NCBI RefSeq assembly: GCF_030463565.1 | Contig: NC_134646.1 | Span: 16,582,001-16,646,000 of the forward strand | DNA length: 64,000 nucleotides | Direction: 5' to 3' | Origin: Pelecanus crispus | Taxonomy: Eukaryota; Chordata; Aves; Pelecaniformes; Pelecanidae | Position numbers and translations under genes: made by a program | The notes under the pieces: generated by a model | The model's database searches: none | Told to the model about the DNA's origin: nothing | What the model saw: the letters and a program-made list of their open reading frames with translations, nothing else | Shown: piece after piece, positions 45,452-58,460 of the stretch | How the letters are laid out: every line of letters starts with the position of its first letter | Position numbering within the stretch: the first letter of the stretch is position 1

Positions 45452-46978
45452 GGCCGGGGGGGAGGTTACCAGGAGTTCTGATGGAGTGAAGAGGGGCGAA
45501 CAGGGCCCTGAGTTACACAGGTTGTTTACAAAGGTATTCACGTACTTTGGAACAGATGGCTTTGCTTTACGGTGTAGACAGAACTGCCACATGCTCATTA
45601 GAACCAAAACTGTCTGCTGGAATGTAAACAAAATGGTGGGACGTCTCTGTCCTTTAATTAATAATTCCAAATGATAACCTGCTACTATTTTGGATACTCC
45701 CCCCTTGTAAATAGCTTCCAGTATGTTAACAGGAGTGCACACATTAGGATGTCCTCTCCGAACAGGAAGAGTTTGGTCATGACAGTAGAGAATATTTGGC
45801 CGTCTCAGTGCAAAACAAATGTAGGAACCTTGCAAATAGGCTAAACGATGCAAGTTTTGCATCGAAAAAGTATTTCTACACAAGCTTCATTTAAGGACTA
45901 ATGAAGATTGAGTTACGCTTCTAGTCGTGCATATGGCTAAGAGCCCTCGTGGACCAGAAATGCCTTCCTGAACTGGGGTGTTGCTTTAGTTCTGTCATGA
46001 ACAAGGGGTTGGCTCCAAGGGGCCTGTCGGATCCCCCCATCCCACAACCACCTGCAGAAAAAGTTCCTCCAGGACAGCACGAGGGCGGCTGGAGAGCACG
46101 GCAGATGTGACTCAGGGCACCTCCTACAGTGGCTTGGCCAAGGGACAGAGAGGGGACTCTGACAAAAGCTAGGACAGACATTTCTAATACCTGGTGAAGG
46201 ACAGCGAGCTCTGAACCCAAGAGACGCCATGGAAAACAATAATCCAGCAAGAAAGCATTCCTGTAAGTCACATGACAATTTTGAAAGGTTTCATATTTTA
46301 TACTTCCAATTTTAATGCAGAGTATTTTTAATCCTGATCTTTCTTCCTGGATATTAAGTTGTCTAAGAAACACAAATCAGTTAACAGTCGGTTAGCTTCT
46401 CTTAAAATGAAGATCACTCTTGGCATTTTGAGATTAACAAAGGTTATACAACCAATCCGCATTTGCTTCTTCCTGCAATAAAGTGCTACATATAACATGT
46501 CATTTTAATGACCACAAGTAGGAGCGTTAAATAAGTATAAAGTTAGCTTCCTAGCAGTGTACACTTTATCCGCCATTAACAAAAAGGAATAAAGTATTAC
46601 TCATAAGATGGAGGGTATCGATAGGACTGTAGAATTTGCAAGTACAATTGAAATACTGAGGGTATAAAAGAGAACTGTATGGTTCAAACAGCATCTTTTT
46701 ATAGCTTTATATTTCAAAGAAGTTACTGGTACCTTTTCAAATAAACAGTCTTCTTACCTTCAGCCCACAGATTTTTTTCTTCTTTTTGCAAGTGAGAAAC
46801 AAACTAGTGCAAGACTAAAGCACTGTGCAAAACTGCCTTTTTTTTTTTAGTCTGAGTATTTATACCCAGAATTTATCCATACCCTTTTTTTAACACCCTT
46901 GTTGGATTTTTTTCCACCGCAGAATTCTAGTTATACAAGTTGTTCCTGCAAACTAAAAGGTAACCACTGCATAATACA

Positions 46979-47010
46979 GTGTGTGTGTATATATATATAT
47001 ATATATAATA
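46979..47010. repeat. (TG)n(TA)n microsatellite
   Basis: Five GT units run directly into about ten AT units. Compound TG/TA repeats of this kind are often polymorphic in length. Confidence 0.95.
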
Positions 47011-47816
47011 TTTATATGCCCTTTTAAAACAAAAGATGTATGCTATGGCCCAGACGCAGGCATTTGATACACCTGCGTAACAGTTAGGAATCGGGCCTGC
47101 TGTGCGGGTGTGTAGACTGCACGCACTGCATATGCGCGTGTGTGTACACACGCGCTTTTCATTGTCAGGCTCTCATCCTGCAGTGCTGAAAGCAACTTTT
47201 TCCTCATCAGTTCTACCCCAAATCCTCAAACCTTGACAACAGAGTACAAGGCATCAAACAACTAAAGAAAGCTGCAAACAGCACTGAAATAATACACCGA
47301 TCCACCCTGAACCAAGCGTTACTCCTTCCACAACTCTACAGTTCAGGGGGAGACGGAGGGAAGGGAGGGAGCGAGTATGTGAAAAGGGAAAAAGAATAAT
47401 CTTTAAATAAGCCAATACAAGGGATGTGCAAAAGCAATGTCATGGCATGCTACAGGCAGACTCTCTTTCACGCGCCCGCACGCACGCAAAGCCCCAAAAT
47501 AAAATGCATCAATATGTAATCTTACAAGTGCTGATTGCCATTAAGGACACTCTTTTTCAGCTTAACAAGACAAAATAGTTTCTTAGATAAGAGTACTGGG
47601 AACATGCCTCTGAAGGTAGAAGTATGCAGTAGGTCACCTCTTGAAGATTTAATAAAGCAGCTTTCATGTCAATGCAATAAGTATACACACAGAGCCGTTT
47701 TCTAAACCTTACTAATGATATAGTACAAGTGTTCGTTACCTCTTCGGTCTCCGTTTTGCAGCAATGTATACCTGCTGGGTTTGTTGGGGTATTTTTGGTA
47801 CAGAACGTAACTGCCC

Positions 47817-48624
47817 TCAGACAGTTTCTGCCCTTTCTGTTAGTCCAAGATAGGCAAGGAAGGAGTGTTTAGGTGAAGAGGCACCTCCTGGTGCAGTCTG
47901 AGGTCTGGGTGGATGGAATGTGAGATCGTAGTGGTTTTTGGGGAAAAACATTGTTAAAGGAATAAGGTGGGCAAACTCTGAGTTCCAGTATTTATCAAAG
48001 CACAGGGAAGTGCCGTTGATGGCCAAGGCTTTCACTGCCAAGTTTGGCTCTGCCCCGCTGCCGTGGGCAGCTGACATAGCCACTGTTTGCAGAGCCTGGG
48101 AGGCAGACATAACTGAGAGGGGTGACAGGAGGTTTCTGGAGCTGTTCACTGGTAGGAGTGGACTGGCTTCCTTGGAGGTTGAATACTGGCCCTTCTTCTC
48201 CTCTTCGGAACAGTCCCCGTTCTGGTGCTTCTTCACGTGGCGGCTGAAGACAAAAGGGTGGGTAGTCTTGAACAGGCACTCGTCGCAGCTGAAAGTCTGG
48301 CGTGGAGCATGCTTCAGTTTCTTGTGCAAGTTGAGATTGTCTTTGCGTTTGCAGCTGTAGCTGCACTGGTCACAGTGAAAAGGGCGCTCACCGGTGTGGA
48401 CACGGACGTGTTCAATCAGCTTGTTGGCAGTCTTGGACAGGTAGCCACACTGGTCGCACTTGTAATGGTTGCCAAGGCGGTGTTCTCGGATGTGCATCTC
48501 CAGCTCCAGCTGGTTGGCTTTCACTGTCTGGCAGATCCGACACTTGTATTCCATCTTGTAGTGAGTCTTCAGGTGGCACTCCATCGCTGCGGGGCGGTTA
48601 GTGGAGTAGATGCAGAATGGGCAC
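47817..48624 (-). CDS. ZNF827: ZNF827 terminal coding exon with five zinc fingers
   Basis: This 808-base exon starts after 'tgttgccag'. It carries fingers CPFC ... HLKTH, CRIC ... HIREH, CDQC ... HVRVH, CDQC ... HKKLKH and CDEC ... HVKKH. The canonical linker TGERPF joins the third and fourth. After the fingers comes a low-complexity tail (NSSRNLLSPLSVMSASQAL, then an alanine/serine stretch) and the conserved end SFLAYLGLTERAETV. The tail is the least conserved part compared with human. Confidence 0.97.
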
Positions 48625-51600
48625 CTGGCAACACAGCAAGGAAAGGCAGGGACAGAGAAAAGAGAAGTCACTCAGCTTGAAGATTTGCATTCCTGGTTTA
48701 ACCCTGTCACTCAACCCCTCTCTGACCTACTAAAGGGGAGAAAAAGGCACTTAGTTCTCCCTGTAAAGCCTCTTTCGAATACTTGATTCACCTTGCTACG
48801 TCTCTACTTAGAGGAGGTTTGCCCATTTAATGGCAGTAGAGCTCACGCATTCCTAGGAAAACACTGATTCACGCTGAAGGAGCATCCCTTTAATCTTCTG
48901 GCTTACCTTGATGGGGAAGATTCTGCAAAGCAGGCCGGGTAGTGCAGAGTGGGTGACTGATTCACAGGTGCTTTGTGTAACGACATTCCTAGTGTTTGCA
49001 CGAAGTCACCTTGGCCATTTTTTCCATTAAGAAGTGGTTTAAAGTGAGTGTTTACAGATGAGTATGAAAGCAGCTGTTTAAGTAAAGATGGAATAAACTT
49101 GTAATACGACATGTACAGCAAAAGCTTAGGAAATTCCTTTTATGTGACCTTGAACAATAAGCTTGCTGGGTATTCTGCTAGGAGCAGCTGAAAGCCAGTC
49201 TGTTAGGTTGATTTGTAGGGATTCCCGTTTCTGGGAGATGAGCTAGCCATGCTCAAAGGGGGCGTGTGTTTGGCAGTGTTTGCCTACAGCCGCCTCTGCC
49301 ACGGCAGGAATTGTTCCTGTGTGGGAACAGGATGTGGGCTCCGCTTACTCACAGCGGCAAGCGTCCGGACCGGGGTGGACGTGGCAAAGGGCCTCACCCC
49401 TGGTTCCTGGACCAGGAAGGGCCGAGAAGGCTGGAGGAGGGAATCTTGAAAGCTTGGAAGGAAGCCTGAGCTGAACAAGCCTGGACACCAACAAACCCAA
49501 AACACGCCCGCCTTTGCTTTATGTAGCCGAGAGGAAGTTGGTGAGGACAGCTACCTGCCAGGGAGCTCTGCTAATGAAACGCAGCGTGCTCCCTTCCAGA
49601 TCTAACTGGTGAGCTAAAAGAGCAAGTCTAGATAAAAACGTACAGCTAAGGCACCTGGCTACTGTCTTGCAGACGTCTCCACCTGCTGCTGAGCTGCGTT
49701 CACTGTTTAGCAGGTCTGCCAATTGGGTCCTAGCATTTCAGATCATTTCTAAGCTGAGATCCTCTCTCTCCATGTGTGTTCTCCCTTGCTACAACTGGTC
49801 GCACATACAGATTTAGTATTAATCTACCCGCTAATCGAGAGACTTTTGAGCACAGTGAGTAACACAGGAGGACGAACGGATACTAAAACATCCGGACACT
49901 TTTCCTGATGCACATCAAGTACTCTGATCCAGAGAGGAAGCCTGGCATTGAGGCCGCTAACATGATTAGCTCTATTGCAACAGAGGACTCAGCTGTCTAT
50001 GCACACATACCTCTCCTGGGCTGGGTGCTCTCTGGATCAGAATCTCAGAGTTTGACCTGGAGCTGGAGGAATCATGTTTTTTTCTCTTCCCCCACAGCAA
50101 ACAGGAGACAGAAAAATACAATTTACTTAGATCTCTTCAGGCTCTTCTGGATGCCTTAAAAAAAAAATAAATCAGAGCTTTTTCTTAGGTGCAGCTTTCA
50201 AGGTACCTAATTATCACTTGAGTTCGGCAGGAATAACTTATGTAGACTGAGAAGCCCATTCCGTCAGGAAGGTCTGAGTCATAGGTCATGGTTTTTCCTT
50301 GGTAAATAGAACAGATACTGTGCAGCTTAAACCCAAAGTGCGTTAGACAACTGGTCTGTATGTCCAAGACAGACATCCCGTCATTCTGGCACCCTACTTG
50401 TTTCTCAGTCTGGTCTTCTTCCCAGATTCACTCATCACATCTCAAGTGACCACAGATCCCAGTTCATGGAACTACTGAGCTGGAGACCAGACGCTGCCTG
50501 GCAAACAGAGCCAGTTTTCAAAAACTGCAGTGCAAACTGATAGAGCTACTTGTGGTAACATTAAACTTGGTGTGCTCATCACGTGACAGTTACAGTGCAC
50601 TGAAAACATTAGTTTGTTTCGCAAGGGCAACAGAAGCAGGGAGTCCTGTGCTGAACCCTAGCTGGGCTCAAAGTGGTTCCAGCCTCTTTTGCTGCAGCAG
50701 CTGGAACAGAGAGAGACTGGGGACGTGCATCTTGCATAACGTCACATTGCCCGCCCACAGAGAGCAAGCATATGGCCCCAGCAGTCACTCCTTCCCGCAG
50801 GGGTCCAACTTTGACATAAGGGCACGCTCACTCTCTAGAAACACTGCTCTGCACCAACTGACCTTAAAGGACACCACCTTAGCCAAAGGGCTTTTTTTCC
50901 TAACAGAGCATATTACTCGTTACATATTAATTTAGACAACAGTGATCATTCTGGGGCATGCAAACCAAAGCGGAAAGCATCAAAGTTAATAATTCTTGGA
51001 GAGGACTGACTTTGCGTTAGAGTCTACAAAGGTTATCGCCTTTAAGGTTACAACTTCATACCTAGTTGCAGAGACTGTACAGGGTTTAGTTTCTTTGAGC
51101 CAGGTGCAGAATAGAGCCTGTGCTGTGTGCTCTCCTTTGCTCTGATGCCTTGAAAAAAACCCCCTCTTAGTTTGCCAACACCTCTGTGTAGTGCTGCCTC
51201 GTTCTCTGTAGGACCCATCACTTACTGTCTCCTATTTGACTTGAAAAGGGAAAGGACCACAGTTTCTTCTAAGACCAGCGGACACTACATCTGCTGCTAG
51301 GTTACTGATCTGCTATAATGATGCAAGTCTACACTAAAGGACTGGGCTTGGGTCATCTAAATAAAAGGAAGCCCCAAATCTGGATTATCAGACGTTCAAC
51401 TAACCCTTTCTCATTGACTTCCTTTTGTCCTATCCCCACAGTATTAGAGGTGCTTAACACAGTAAAAGTTTGTGTACTTGCTTTCCTTACTTGAGCCCAC
51501 CGGTGGGGACAGTGTGGCATTTCTTGTGCTCCAGTAATTGTTCAGGTGTCTTCATGAACTTGTGGCACACATCACACTCGAACATCCGTGTGATCAGGTG

Positions 51601-54600
51601 GATTTGCAGATGGCGCTCAAACATATTTTTTGTTTTGCAGACAAAGTTACAGAAAACACATTCAAAGCCTGAAAAATAAAACATGAAAATATATTCCTTA
51701 CATTGTGGCCGGATTGACTGCACAGAAGGTGACAGTTTGTATTTGTTTAACAGCGTTTTACCTTTCTCTGACTTCTCTTCAGTGTTCACTGAGGTCTGAC
51801 TACCAGGCACTACAGAAATGACTAGCAGGTTGTTCGAACCTTTGTTTTTTGGGGTTATATCGGCATCTTCTTTGCTGTTGGCGGAGTCACTCAGTGCTGA
51901 CAGCGAAGATGAAGATGGACTGTTAGATTCACTGGGTGTCTTCCTCTCTTCAGCTGAAAAACAGGAATAAAGAGCAATAACTAGTACAGCAGATTAGATG
52001 GAATCTCAGTGATCCTGTTTGTTTTAAATTTCAGGAAAATATTTATATTTAAAGTTAATTCAAACACGCTTATAAACAGGTCTGAAATTAACTGGTCTGT
52101 TAAGAAATCATAGTTGCACCTCCTTCCTTTTTATTAGCATTTACAACAGGACATCTCTCAGTTTATCCTCGAATTGAGTCTGTCTGTAATGCTAGTGGGA
52201 AGGAAGCATGCAACTCTACCTCATTACCAGGCTGAAAAAATCCCAAGAAAACACTCTGATTAGCTCAGAGTTCAAAAACAATGAAGAACTTGTCACTTAG
52301 AAAGGAAACAGAGCTTCTGCAGGTTTGGGGTACTGAAACCAAAAGTGCCAACTGGTCCAAGCTAAACTTCCTCCACCTTGCCATTTATGTGGGTCCAATG
52401 GGTAAATTTGGAAAGGCAAAGGAGAATAATCTCACTCATTGTACTGAGGAGCATCCTCAGTAATGATTGCAAGAGAGAACAGCACTGTCTCAAGATTTCT
52501 CTGGTTTTATTAGGACCTCTTATTGAAGATAATTAATTAAAAAAAAATTATTTAACTGGATCTAAAGCTGAAGCCCATCAGAGTTTCCTTATGTGTGTAA
52601 TAAATGTATGAAGTTCAAATCCCAAGCCCTATCACACACTGGAGATGAACAAAAGTAAGAGTTCTCATATGAGAACTGCCGTGAGCCAACGAGGCAAGGG
52701 TGGGCAAATTATTACCTCCCACCTACGTCTTGGTTTAATCAGAGCTGTGTTAAAAAGAGCCTTTACTAAACCGTCATATTCTCTATGTGATAAAGGCCCC
52801 TGATCAAGGCCTCTGCAACCACCAGTACCTACATGCCCAGCTTTAAACTGATGAGCGGCACCTTTAAGTCTTAAGATAAAAATGTAGGAATGCACTAATG
52901 AAATTTGATGATCCGAGCTGTCAATAGGGAGGATGACTGGGATATCATATAGAAAGATTCACTGACCTTGGGGAACAGAGTAATAGAAATGGAATGAAAT
53001 TTAATAGTACAGAGTACAAGGTTATGACCTGAAGGGCCAGTAACAAGAATTTTTGCTACAAATGAGGAGTGCTTAAGTTGGAAACGGTCAAGGAAAACAA
53101 AAGAAGAATTTGAGCAGAACATGGGATGAATATGAGCAATCAGTGTGGGGGAGCCTTCAAGGAAGGTAAGTATGATCACAGAATGTTACTGTGTGAGCTA
53201 CTCCCAGTAGCTGCTGCTGTTTTACACTGCCACCACTACTTATTTCATTTCACCATGTACAGCTGTGATTGCATATGTCAAGAGCAGGGGTTCTAAACAA
53301 GAACACATGCAATGAGGGATTGGTACAGTGAGAAAACTCTGTTTCATATAAGAAAAGGCTCAATGTACGTTTAGAGGGGAGAGGGTTGTTCTCCATAAAT
53401 ATAGTAAGGGAATAAATACTGTGGAAGGAGGGAAGAAAGGAGGAGGGAGCAAGAGGTGGACTGCTGTTTCAGATAAAGGACAGTTCTGACACAAGAACAA
53501 CATATGTGTATTCTGATTACCAGTAAGACACACGCTGGAAATTTTAAAAAGGTCCGTAGTCTTTAATGCAGGAAAATCTGCAGCTGCCTGTCTGTAGAAG
53601 TAGTTGGTTTAAAACAGTTATACTTGTTTGAAGACATAGGCCAACGTCCTTACAAACAGGCCTTTTATGACTTGGTAACATCACAGGATAAGGGACTGGA
53701 GTCAAGCGACCCAGAAAATCCATTCTATTTTTTACTCTCTGTATTTGCCATATGTGTAAGCATTTGGCTGAATCGCCAGCTGAACGGCTCAGTTTGACTG
53801 GGTGAAGAAAGAAAACAGGGGTTTTTGTCTTTCTTTAAAAGACAAGCAGCAGCTCCAATCTTTTAACCACAACAGGAAGATACAGTAGAGTACAACTCAG
53901 TTTTGAGCTCCGATGCAAGCTTTTCACATGGCTATGGGTGGCGTTTCTCACTTGCCTTGACTTCCTATATATGAAGCAGATTTGGATGCAAACACCTCAG
54001 ATAGCAGGGAGTAGTGCCGAGAGCTATGGTGGCATAAGATCCCTTGAGAGCTTTTCCAGTAGTTTGTATTTCTGTAGTTACATTTAACTTATGTATCTGT
54101 GAGCACAGACAACTGCATTCTTCTCTCCCTTCTCCTTCTCAACCCCTCCCTCTTTTCCCTATTTTATTCCTGGTGGGACAGGAAAAGCATTTTAGCAGTG
54201 GGAAAACTGTGCTGGATGCAATTCAGGTTCAGTTTTGTCAACACAATTGTTACTAGTTTGTGGCAGCAAAATGCTTCTGCCTGGTGTTATAAGAGAAATT
54301 AATTAAAAGGATTCTAATTTTCTTCTCCTTAAATTATGCCAGACTTCATTAGTTGGACTAAGCATATGGAGCTTGTTTGAAAACTGCTATTGCTCTTATC
54401 TTTGGCTGTTAAATGAACAGGACCAGGGAGAGAACACATGATTCGTTCTGTTATTTAACATAAAGTTAGATTTACGGTATTGCTGAATCACAGTGTCAAC
54501 TAAACATCAGCGTGACATTCCAAACTGATAGACTGTGGAGGCAAACACACTGAAGAGTGAAGCTCAGCGTGCTGTGTATTTCAAACTTACAGCCAGGTAT

Positions 54601-57600
54601 GCACAATTAGCACTCAAAGTCACGTTATCATCACGGAAGTCAAACCAGAGTTTTGATGAAATAGTAAACCAGTCAGAAAAAAACCCGAAGTATGCTGACT
54701 TCAACAGGGGAGGGGATTTGGGGGATAAAGGGAATAGGAAGAAGGAGGGCTAAGTAGTCCTTCATTTATTTCACTAAGCTTGAAAATTGATCTGCACTAC
54801 CAGATTATTTGCCTGGCTGGAGTCCAATTCACTTCAACTTTGAGAGATCAGGCCTTAATTAGCAAGCATTTCAGTGAAAGTAGAGTGCTAATGGGAAGTG
54901 TGAAGGTTGCACTTAAAAAGCAAGGAAGAGAGAGATCACTGCAGCTGGGAGAGAGGGATCATCACCTGTGTGCTTGCTGTTGACATGAGCCTTCATATCT
55001 GCCTCTTCCATGGTGACAAAATCGCATGCTGTGCAGCAAATGGAGAACATCCACTGCTCTTTATCCACATGGAGGGACATATGACTGACAAACTGGACAT
55101 TCATCTCCGTCTCAAACCCACACACATGACAGCTGCCGGCAGAAGGGAATTCAAGAGTAAGAAACATTAAAAAACAAACCACAAACAGAAGCATATTGCC
55201 TTTCCCTGAATTTGCAAGAAAAAACTCGCTGCACAGATTTCTTCTCTTCCTCACTGTTGAATGTTCACTGCAAAATTCTTTTGTCTGCTGAACTGCCTTT
55301 GAACTGATGGCCATGCCAACGTGATTAAGGGCAGGCACAACGCAACAATCCTGTACATGCTATAATGACGCTAAATAATCATAAAGTTAATTAAAAACTA
55401 CAGATTCCAGATGCTGCGCATCACCTAGCTGATTCCTTTGGGCAATAAGAGGCATTGCAGCTTTGCCAAGATGTTTAGTATGGCTGATACACTGACAAAC
55501 GGAGAGCTTGCTGCACACTCCAGGAGTTATTTTCAAGGCCTGGAATGGTTCCCATGCCAAACTGGGATCTTGTGCAAAACTGCCTGGCAGTTTCAGTGTA
55601 AGCAAGTAAAAATGGGTTCAAACATTTCTTATGCTTGACTGGGAAACAGCAGTCATCAGCTATGCAAATAATTAGCAGGGATACAGATTTCACAGCCAGT
55701 GCATAAACAGAGTGATATTGAGAGGCAATGGAAAGGACCCTTTAATTTAACTTTCTTTGCAGAGTCCTCCTTTTGCTTTGATTAGGCCATTAACATTTAA
55801 AACAAGCCAAAAACATTTTAAAAGGCGTATGCTCTGGGGCACTATTTTGCTTTCCCGGGGGGATGGACTAGATAATCTAATCCAGCAGGTCTCATTTATT
55901 TCTTACTTCTATAATTTTGTAATTAAATCTGTTCTTGGCACTTTGACTACAAGTAAGAGTGATTTGGTAATCTGCTTGGCCACTAGAGTGCATATCACAA
56001 TTTGGAGAGCGCACAACAGTGCATACGACAAGGAGAATGTCCAAATATCTATTTTATCTGGGCAATTTTAATTTTTCAGGCAAATTCTCCTAAAGGTTTT
56101 CTTTCTTCCATCATGTTGGTCACTGAATGTATATACCTCTAGCAAATGGAGGAAATGTGTATATCAGTATAACAGTTCTTATTACGCTTTACTGTTTGAT
56201 TTCATAGATTTGGCTGAAAACAATGGAGCTGTCAGAGGCAACTGGAACAGAGGCACAGTGCTTTAGATTTGCCGTGAATCTGTGTACACGATGGGATGTT
56301 TCCAAACACAAACAAACACTGCATAAAAAGTTAAAGAGGCTTCTAAGAGCCCATCTGCCTCACAAAGCTGTTTAAAAAAAACCCAACCCCACACCAAACC
56401 CCAGAGTCTTTCCCAATGGCTAGCCAAGTCAAACAACATGAGACAGCCAGCTGGGTTTTGCTGCTTAGCCTAAGTCAGATATGGGCAAGACTAACACTTT
56501 CATCGCAGTTCCACCCTGCAACACCAGAAGGGCGGCCCTGTTACACATCCTTAGCAGGCAGATAAGACATTCAGATTCCAGCATCTGGTGCACAGCCCTT
56601 GTCTGGGTCCTCACCTGTAGTAATAAGGGTGCTTCTTTCCATCACTGCCTTCAGAAGTGACAGCGCTGACAATGTCCTCAGTGTCTGTACTCACCAGCTT
56701 CACAGAATGGACGGTCAGGTGCTGGTTCAGATTAGCACGGCACTTAGCAGCATAGGGGCACAAGTGGCATTTGTATTTTCTCTCTTCTGAAAAAGAAACA
56801 GAAACCCTTAAATGTATACTTCATTTTGGCAGCTTTAAAAATAGCTTGCTTCAATAACCATGAATGCATTCCTTTGGGTTTCTCTGAGCAGCTTTCAGAA
56901 TGAGGTACTTTGGAAGCTTGACATTTTGGAAACTTATAGGAGTTCACAGCAATTACTCAGAAAAAAAAAAACAATTTGGAGGTAGTTTAGGGCTAGTTTT
57001 TTTTAACTTGCTCTACCCATGTGTAGTCAGATAATATAAAACTTTATAAACTGGAAAACTGGGGCAACTGCTGCTCTGAGAGCTGCAGCAGAGCCAGTAG
57101 AGAAACAGGTCAATAATCTACAACTACTTCCTTTACCTAGCATGTTTTATTTGATTTTTGGGTCCAGTTATTCTTGAGGTTGCCCATGTGATCACTTGCA
57201 GAGAGTGGATGGTTGATGATTTTGTATTAAAATCTGAGGGTGGGGAGGAAAGGGAACACTGTATCATTAGGCCAGTTCTGAACACAAACTAACAAAAAAA
57301 CCCCTCACTCAAAGAACAGTTGAAGAAATTAAACAAATTCATTATGAGTTTCTGATGCTTCACAATTTAAACAATTTAAAATAAAAATGATTTTATTTTA
57401 AATTAAACATTTCTAAATCCTGGCAGCACATTTTTTGTACATGCCAGGCTTTATTTTGCAAAGAGTTGATTAAAATGAGCAAACATTACATCAGCTTTTA
57501 CAACGTTTCCTTTTGAGGAGCTGCTGCTCTAAATTTGAAATATAATGCTACAAGTGTTAGGGGAAAGGCAGTCAAGAGAGCAGCTTAGGACTAAGAAAAC

Positions 57601-58460
57601 CCCACAACGCCATGGAACAGAGCATTTGAACCTTTTTAGCATTGCTCTACTAGACGGTACAATGTACACTGGCATTATACCAGTATTTTTCAGCACTACA
57701 TCAGAAATTCTTGCTTTCAAGTCTTATTTTGTACAGTGCACCTCAGCAGGGTGACAAGGTGCATCTTCCACATAAAAACTCTGCTAGTCTCAGTTGATTA
57801 GAAGCTGATTCACTTTAAGAAAGTTGGTATGGGGTAGAACAGCCCCTGTTCCTCTCAGAACTGGATGATGACAGCAAAGATGAATGACAGATATGAAATC
57901 CTTCCAGTTTCACCAGATCTGAAACACCAAGGCCAAATCTTTTGTTGTTCAGTGACATTTAAAAAGCTCATCAGGTGAATGTAAGAAAGGTTGTGCCTTC
58001 TCTTCAGAACTCCATTAACAGGCTTGGTTAACCAGTTGGTATCTACAGGCTGGTCTACTGGAACCTGGACAAACTTGAATTTACACATTTTGTAAAGATA
58101 AATTACAAGTAGGCTGTAAAGAAATAAAATGTTAGTTAACTCCCTGAACGCCACTCTGACATTCTGTCCTGTTCCTGCGCTTGGCTCTGCTCTAAGTGCA
58201 AGGAGCTGAGGATGGCTCACACGCTCTTCTGCTTACCTTCTTCCCCCTCCACTTAAACAAACCACGACGAACACACAGATTTCCTCAGTGCTGTAACAAC
58301 CAACTGCAAAGCATCGGCTTACCTGTGTGCAGCGAGAGATGCCGGGACAGAGTCTGCTGTCGACCAAACACTTTTCCACACACGTCACAGGGAAAGAGCT
58401 GGTCGTTAAATTTCCAAGACGGCAATCCATTTCCCACCTCCAGCCCCAGCTTTTCTGTTT
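47817..58460 (-). CDS. ZNF827: ZNF827, C2H2 zinc-finger chromatin protein, C-terminal half (5' exons beyond window)
   Basis: Six coding exons on the minus strand, in transcript order: 58460-58323, 56786-56615, 55132-54966, 51953-51762, 51668-51491 and 48624-47817. All junctions are AG/GT and phases match, giving 550 complete residues and a stop at 47819-47817. The sequence carries eleven C2H2 zinc fingers and closely follows human ZNF827. It includes the fragment NGLPSWKFNDQLFPCDVCGK at the start and the tail SFLAYLGL..RAETV. ZNF827 is a nuclear protein reported to recruit the NuRD complex, including at telomeres in ALT cells; its N-terminal NuRD-binding motif and first fingers are encoded outside this window. 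No frameshift, stop or missing zinc ligand is seen. The gene runs towards MMAA, which lies tail to tail about 22 kb away. Confidence 0.96.
48625..51490 (-). other. ZNF827 intron, nothing else seen
   Basis: Intron of about 2.9 kb between the last two coding exons. It contains short GC-rich frames near 49260-49500 and no recognisable gene or repeat. Confidence 0.7.
51491..51668 (-). CDS. ZNF827: ZNF827 exon with two zinc fingers
   Basis: This 178-base exon after 'atttttcag' encodes CVFC ... HLQIH and CDVC ... HKKCH, with the junction segment LITRMFECDVCHKF. It ends VPTGGLK, with the Lys codon split by the donor 'gtaagg'. Confidence 0.96.
51762..51953 (-). CDS. ZNF827: ZNF827 linker exon, no zinc finger
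   Basis: This 192-base exon follows the acceptor 'cctgttttttcag'. It encodes a Ser-rich, probably disordered linker: EERKTPSESNSPSSSS, SLSALSDSANSKEDA, NNLLVISVVPGSQ and ending EEKSEKG. The human gene has the same exon content, with the position homologous to human VM reading VV here. It is bounded by 'gtaaaa' on the donor side. It lacks any ATG-initiated frame, so it is easy to miss. Confidence 0.93.
51954..54965 (-). other. ZNF827 intron, nothing else seen
   Basis: Intron of about 3.0 kb, AT-rich, with no recognised gene, RNA or mobile element. Purine-rich stretches occur near 53430-53460. Confidence 0.7.
54966..55132 (-). CDS. ZNF827: ZNF827 exon with two zinc fingers
   Basis: This 167-base exon after 'ctgccggcag' encodes the finger CHVC ... 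HMSLH and then CTAC ... HVNSKH, in which the two histidines are four residues apart. VDKEQWMFSICC links them and is near-identical to human. The donor is 'gtgatg'. Confidence 0.95.
55133..56614 (-). other. ZNF827 intron, nothing else seen
   Basis: Intron of about 1.5 kb with no recognised feature. Confidence 0.7.
56615..56786 (-). CDS. ZNF827: ZNF827 exon with one zinc finger and acidic linker
   Basis: This 172-base exon encodes EERKYKCHLC with the histidine pair HLTVH, then a linker with the acidic/serine run STDTEDIVSAVTSEGSDG and the residues KKHPYYY. The Ser codon is split with the next exon (AG|C). The donor is 'gtgagg'. Confidence 0.95.
56787..58322 (-). other. ZNF827 intron, nothing else seen
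   Basis: Intron of about 1.5 kb, AT-rich around 57350-57420, with no recognised feature. Confidence 0.7.
58323..58460 (-). CDS. ZNF827: ZNF827 exon with one zinc finger
   Basis: This 138-base exon starts after the acceptor 'tttggcatag' and ends at 'gtaag'. It encodes the linker ETEKLGLEVGNGLPSWKF and a complete finger (CDVC ... HLSLH). It ends on the first base of a Glu codon shared with the next exon. Confidence 0.95.

Larger units (their letters stand above)
44400..47816 (-). other. probable ZNF827 3' UTR
   Basis: This is the stretch immediately downstream of the ZNF827 stop on the minus strand. It ends near two poly(A) signals (AATAAA read at 44567-44562 and ATTAAA read at 44426-44421). 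It is AT-rich with homopolymers, a (TG)n(TA)n tract and no intervening gene. ZNF827 mRNAs in mammals have a long 3' UTR, to my knowledge. The extent is inferred and needs transcript evidence. Confidence 0.5.
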
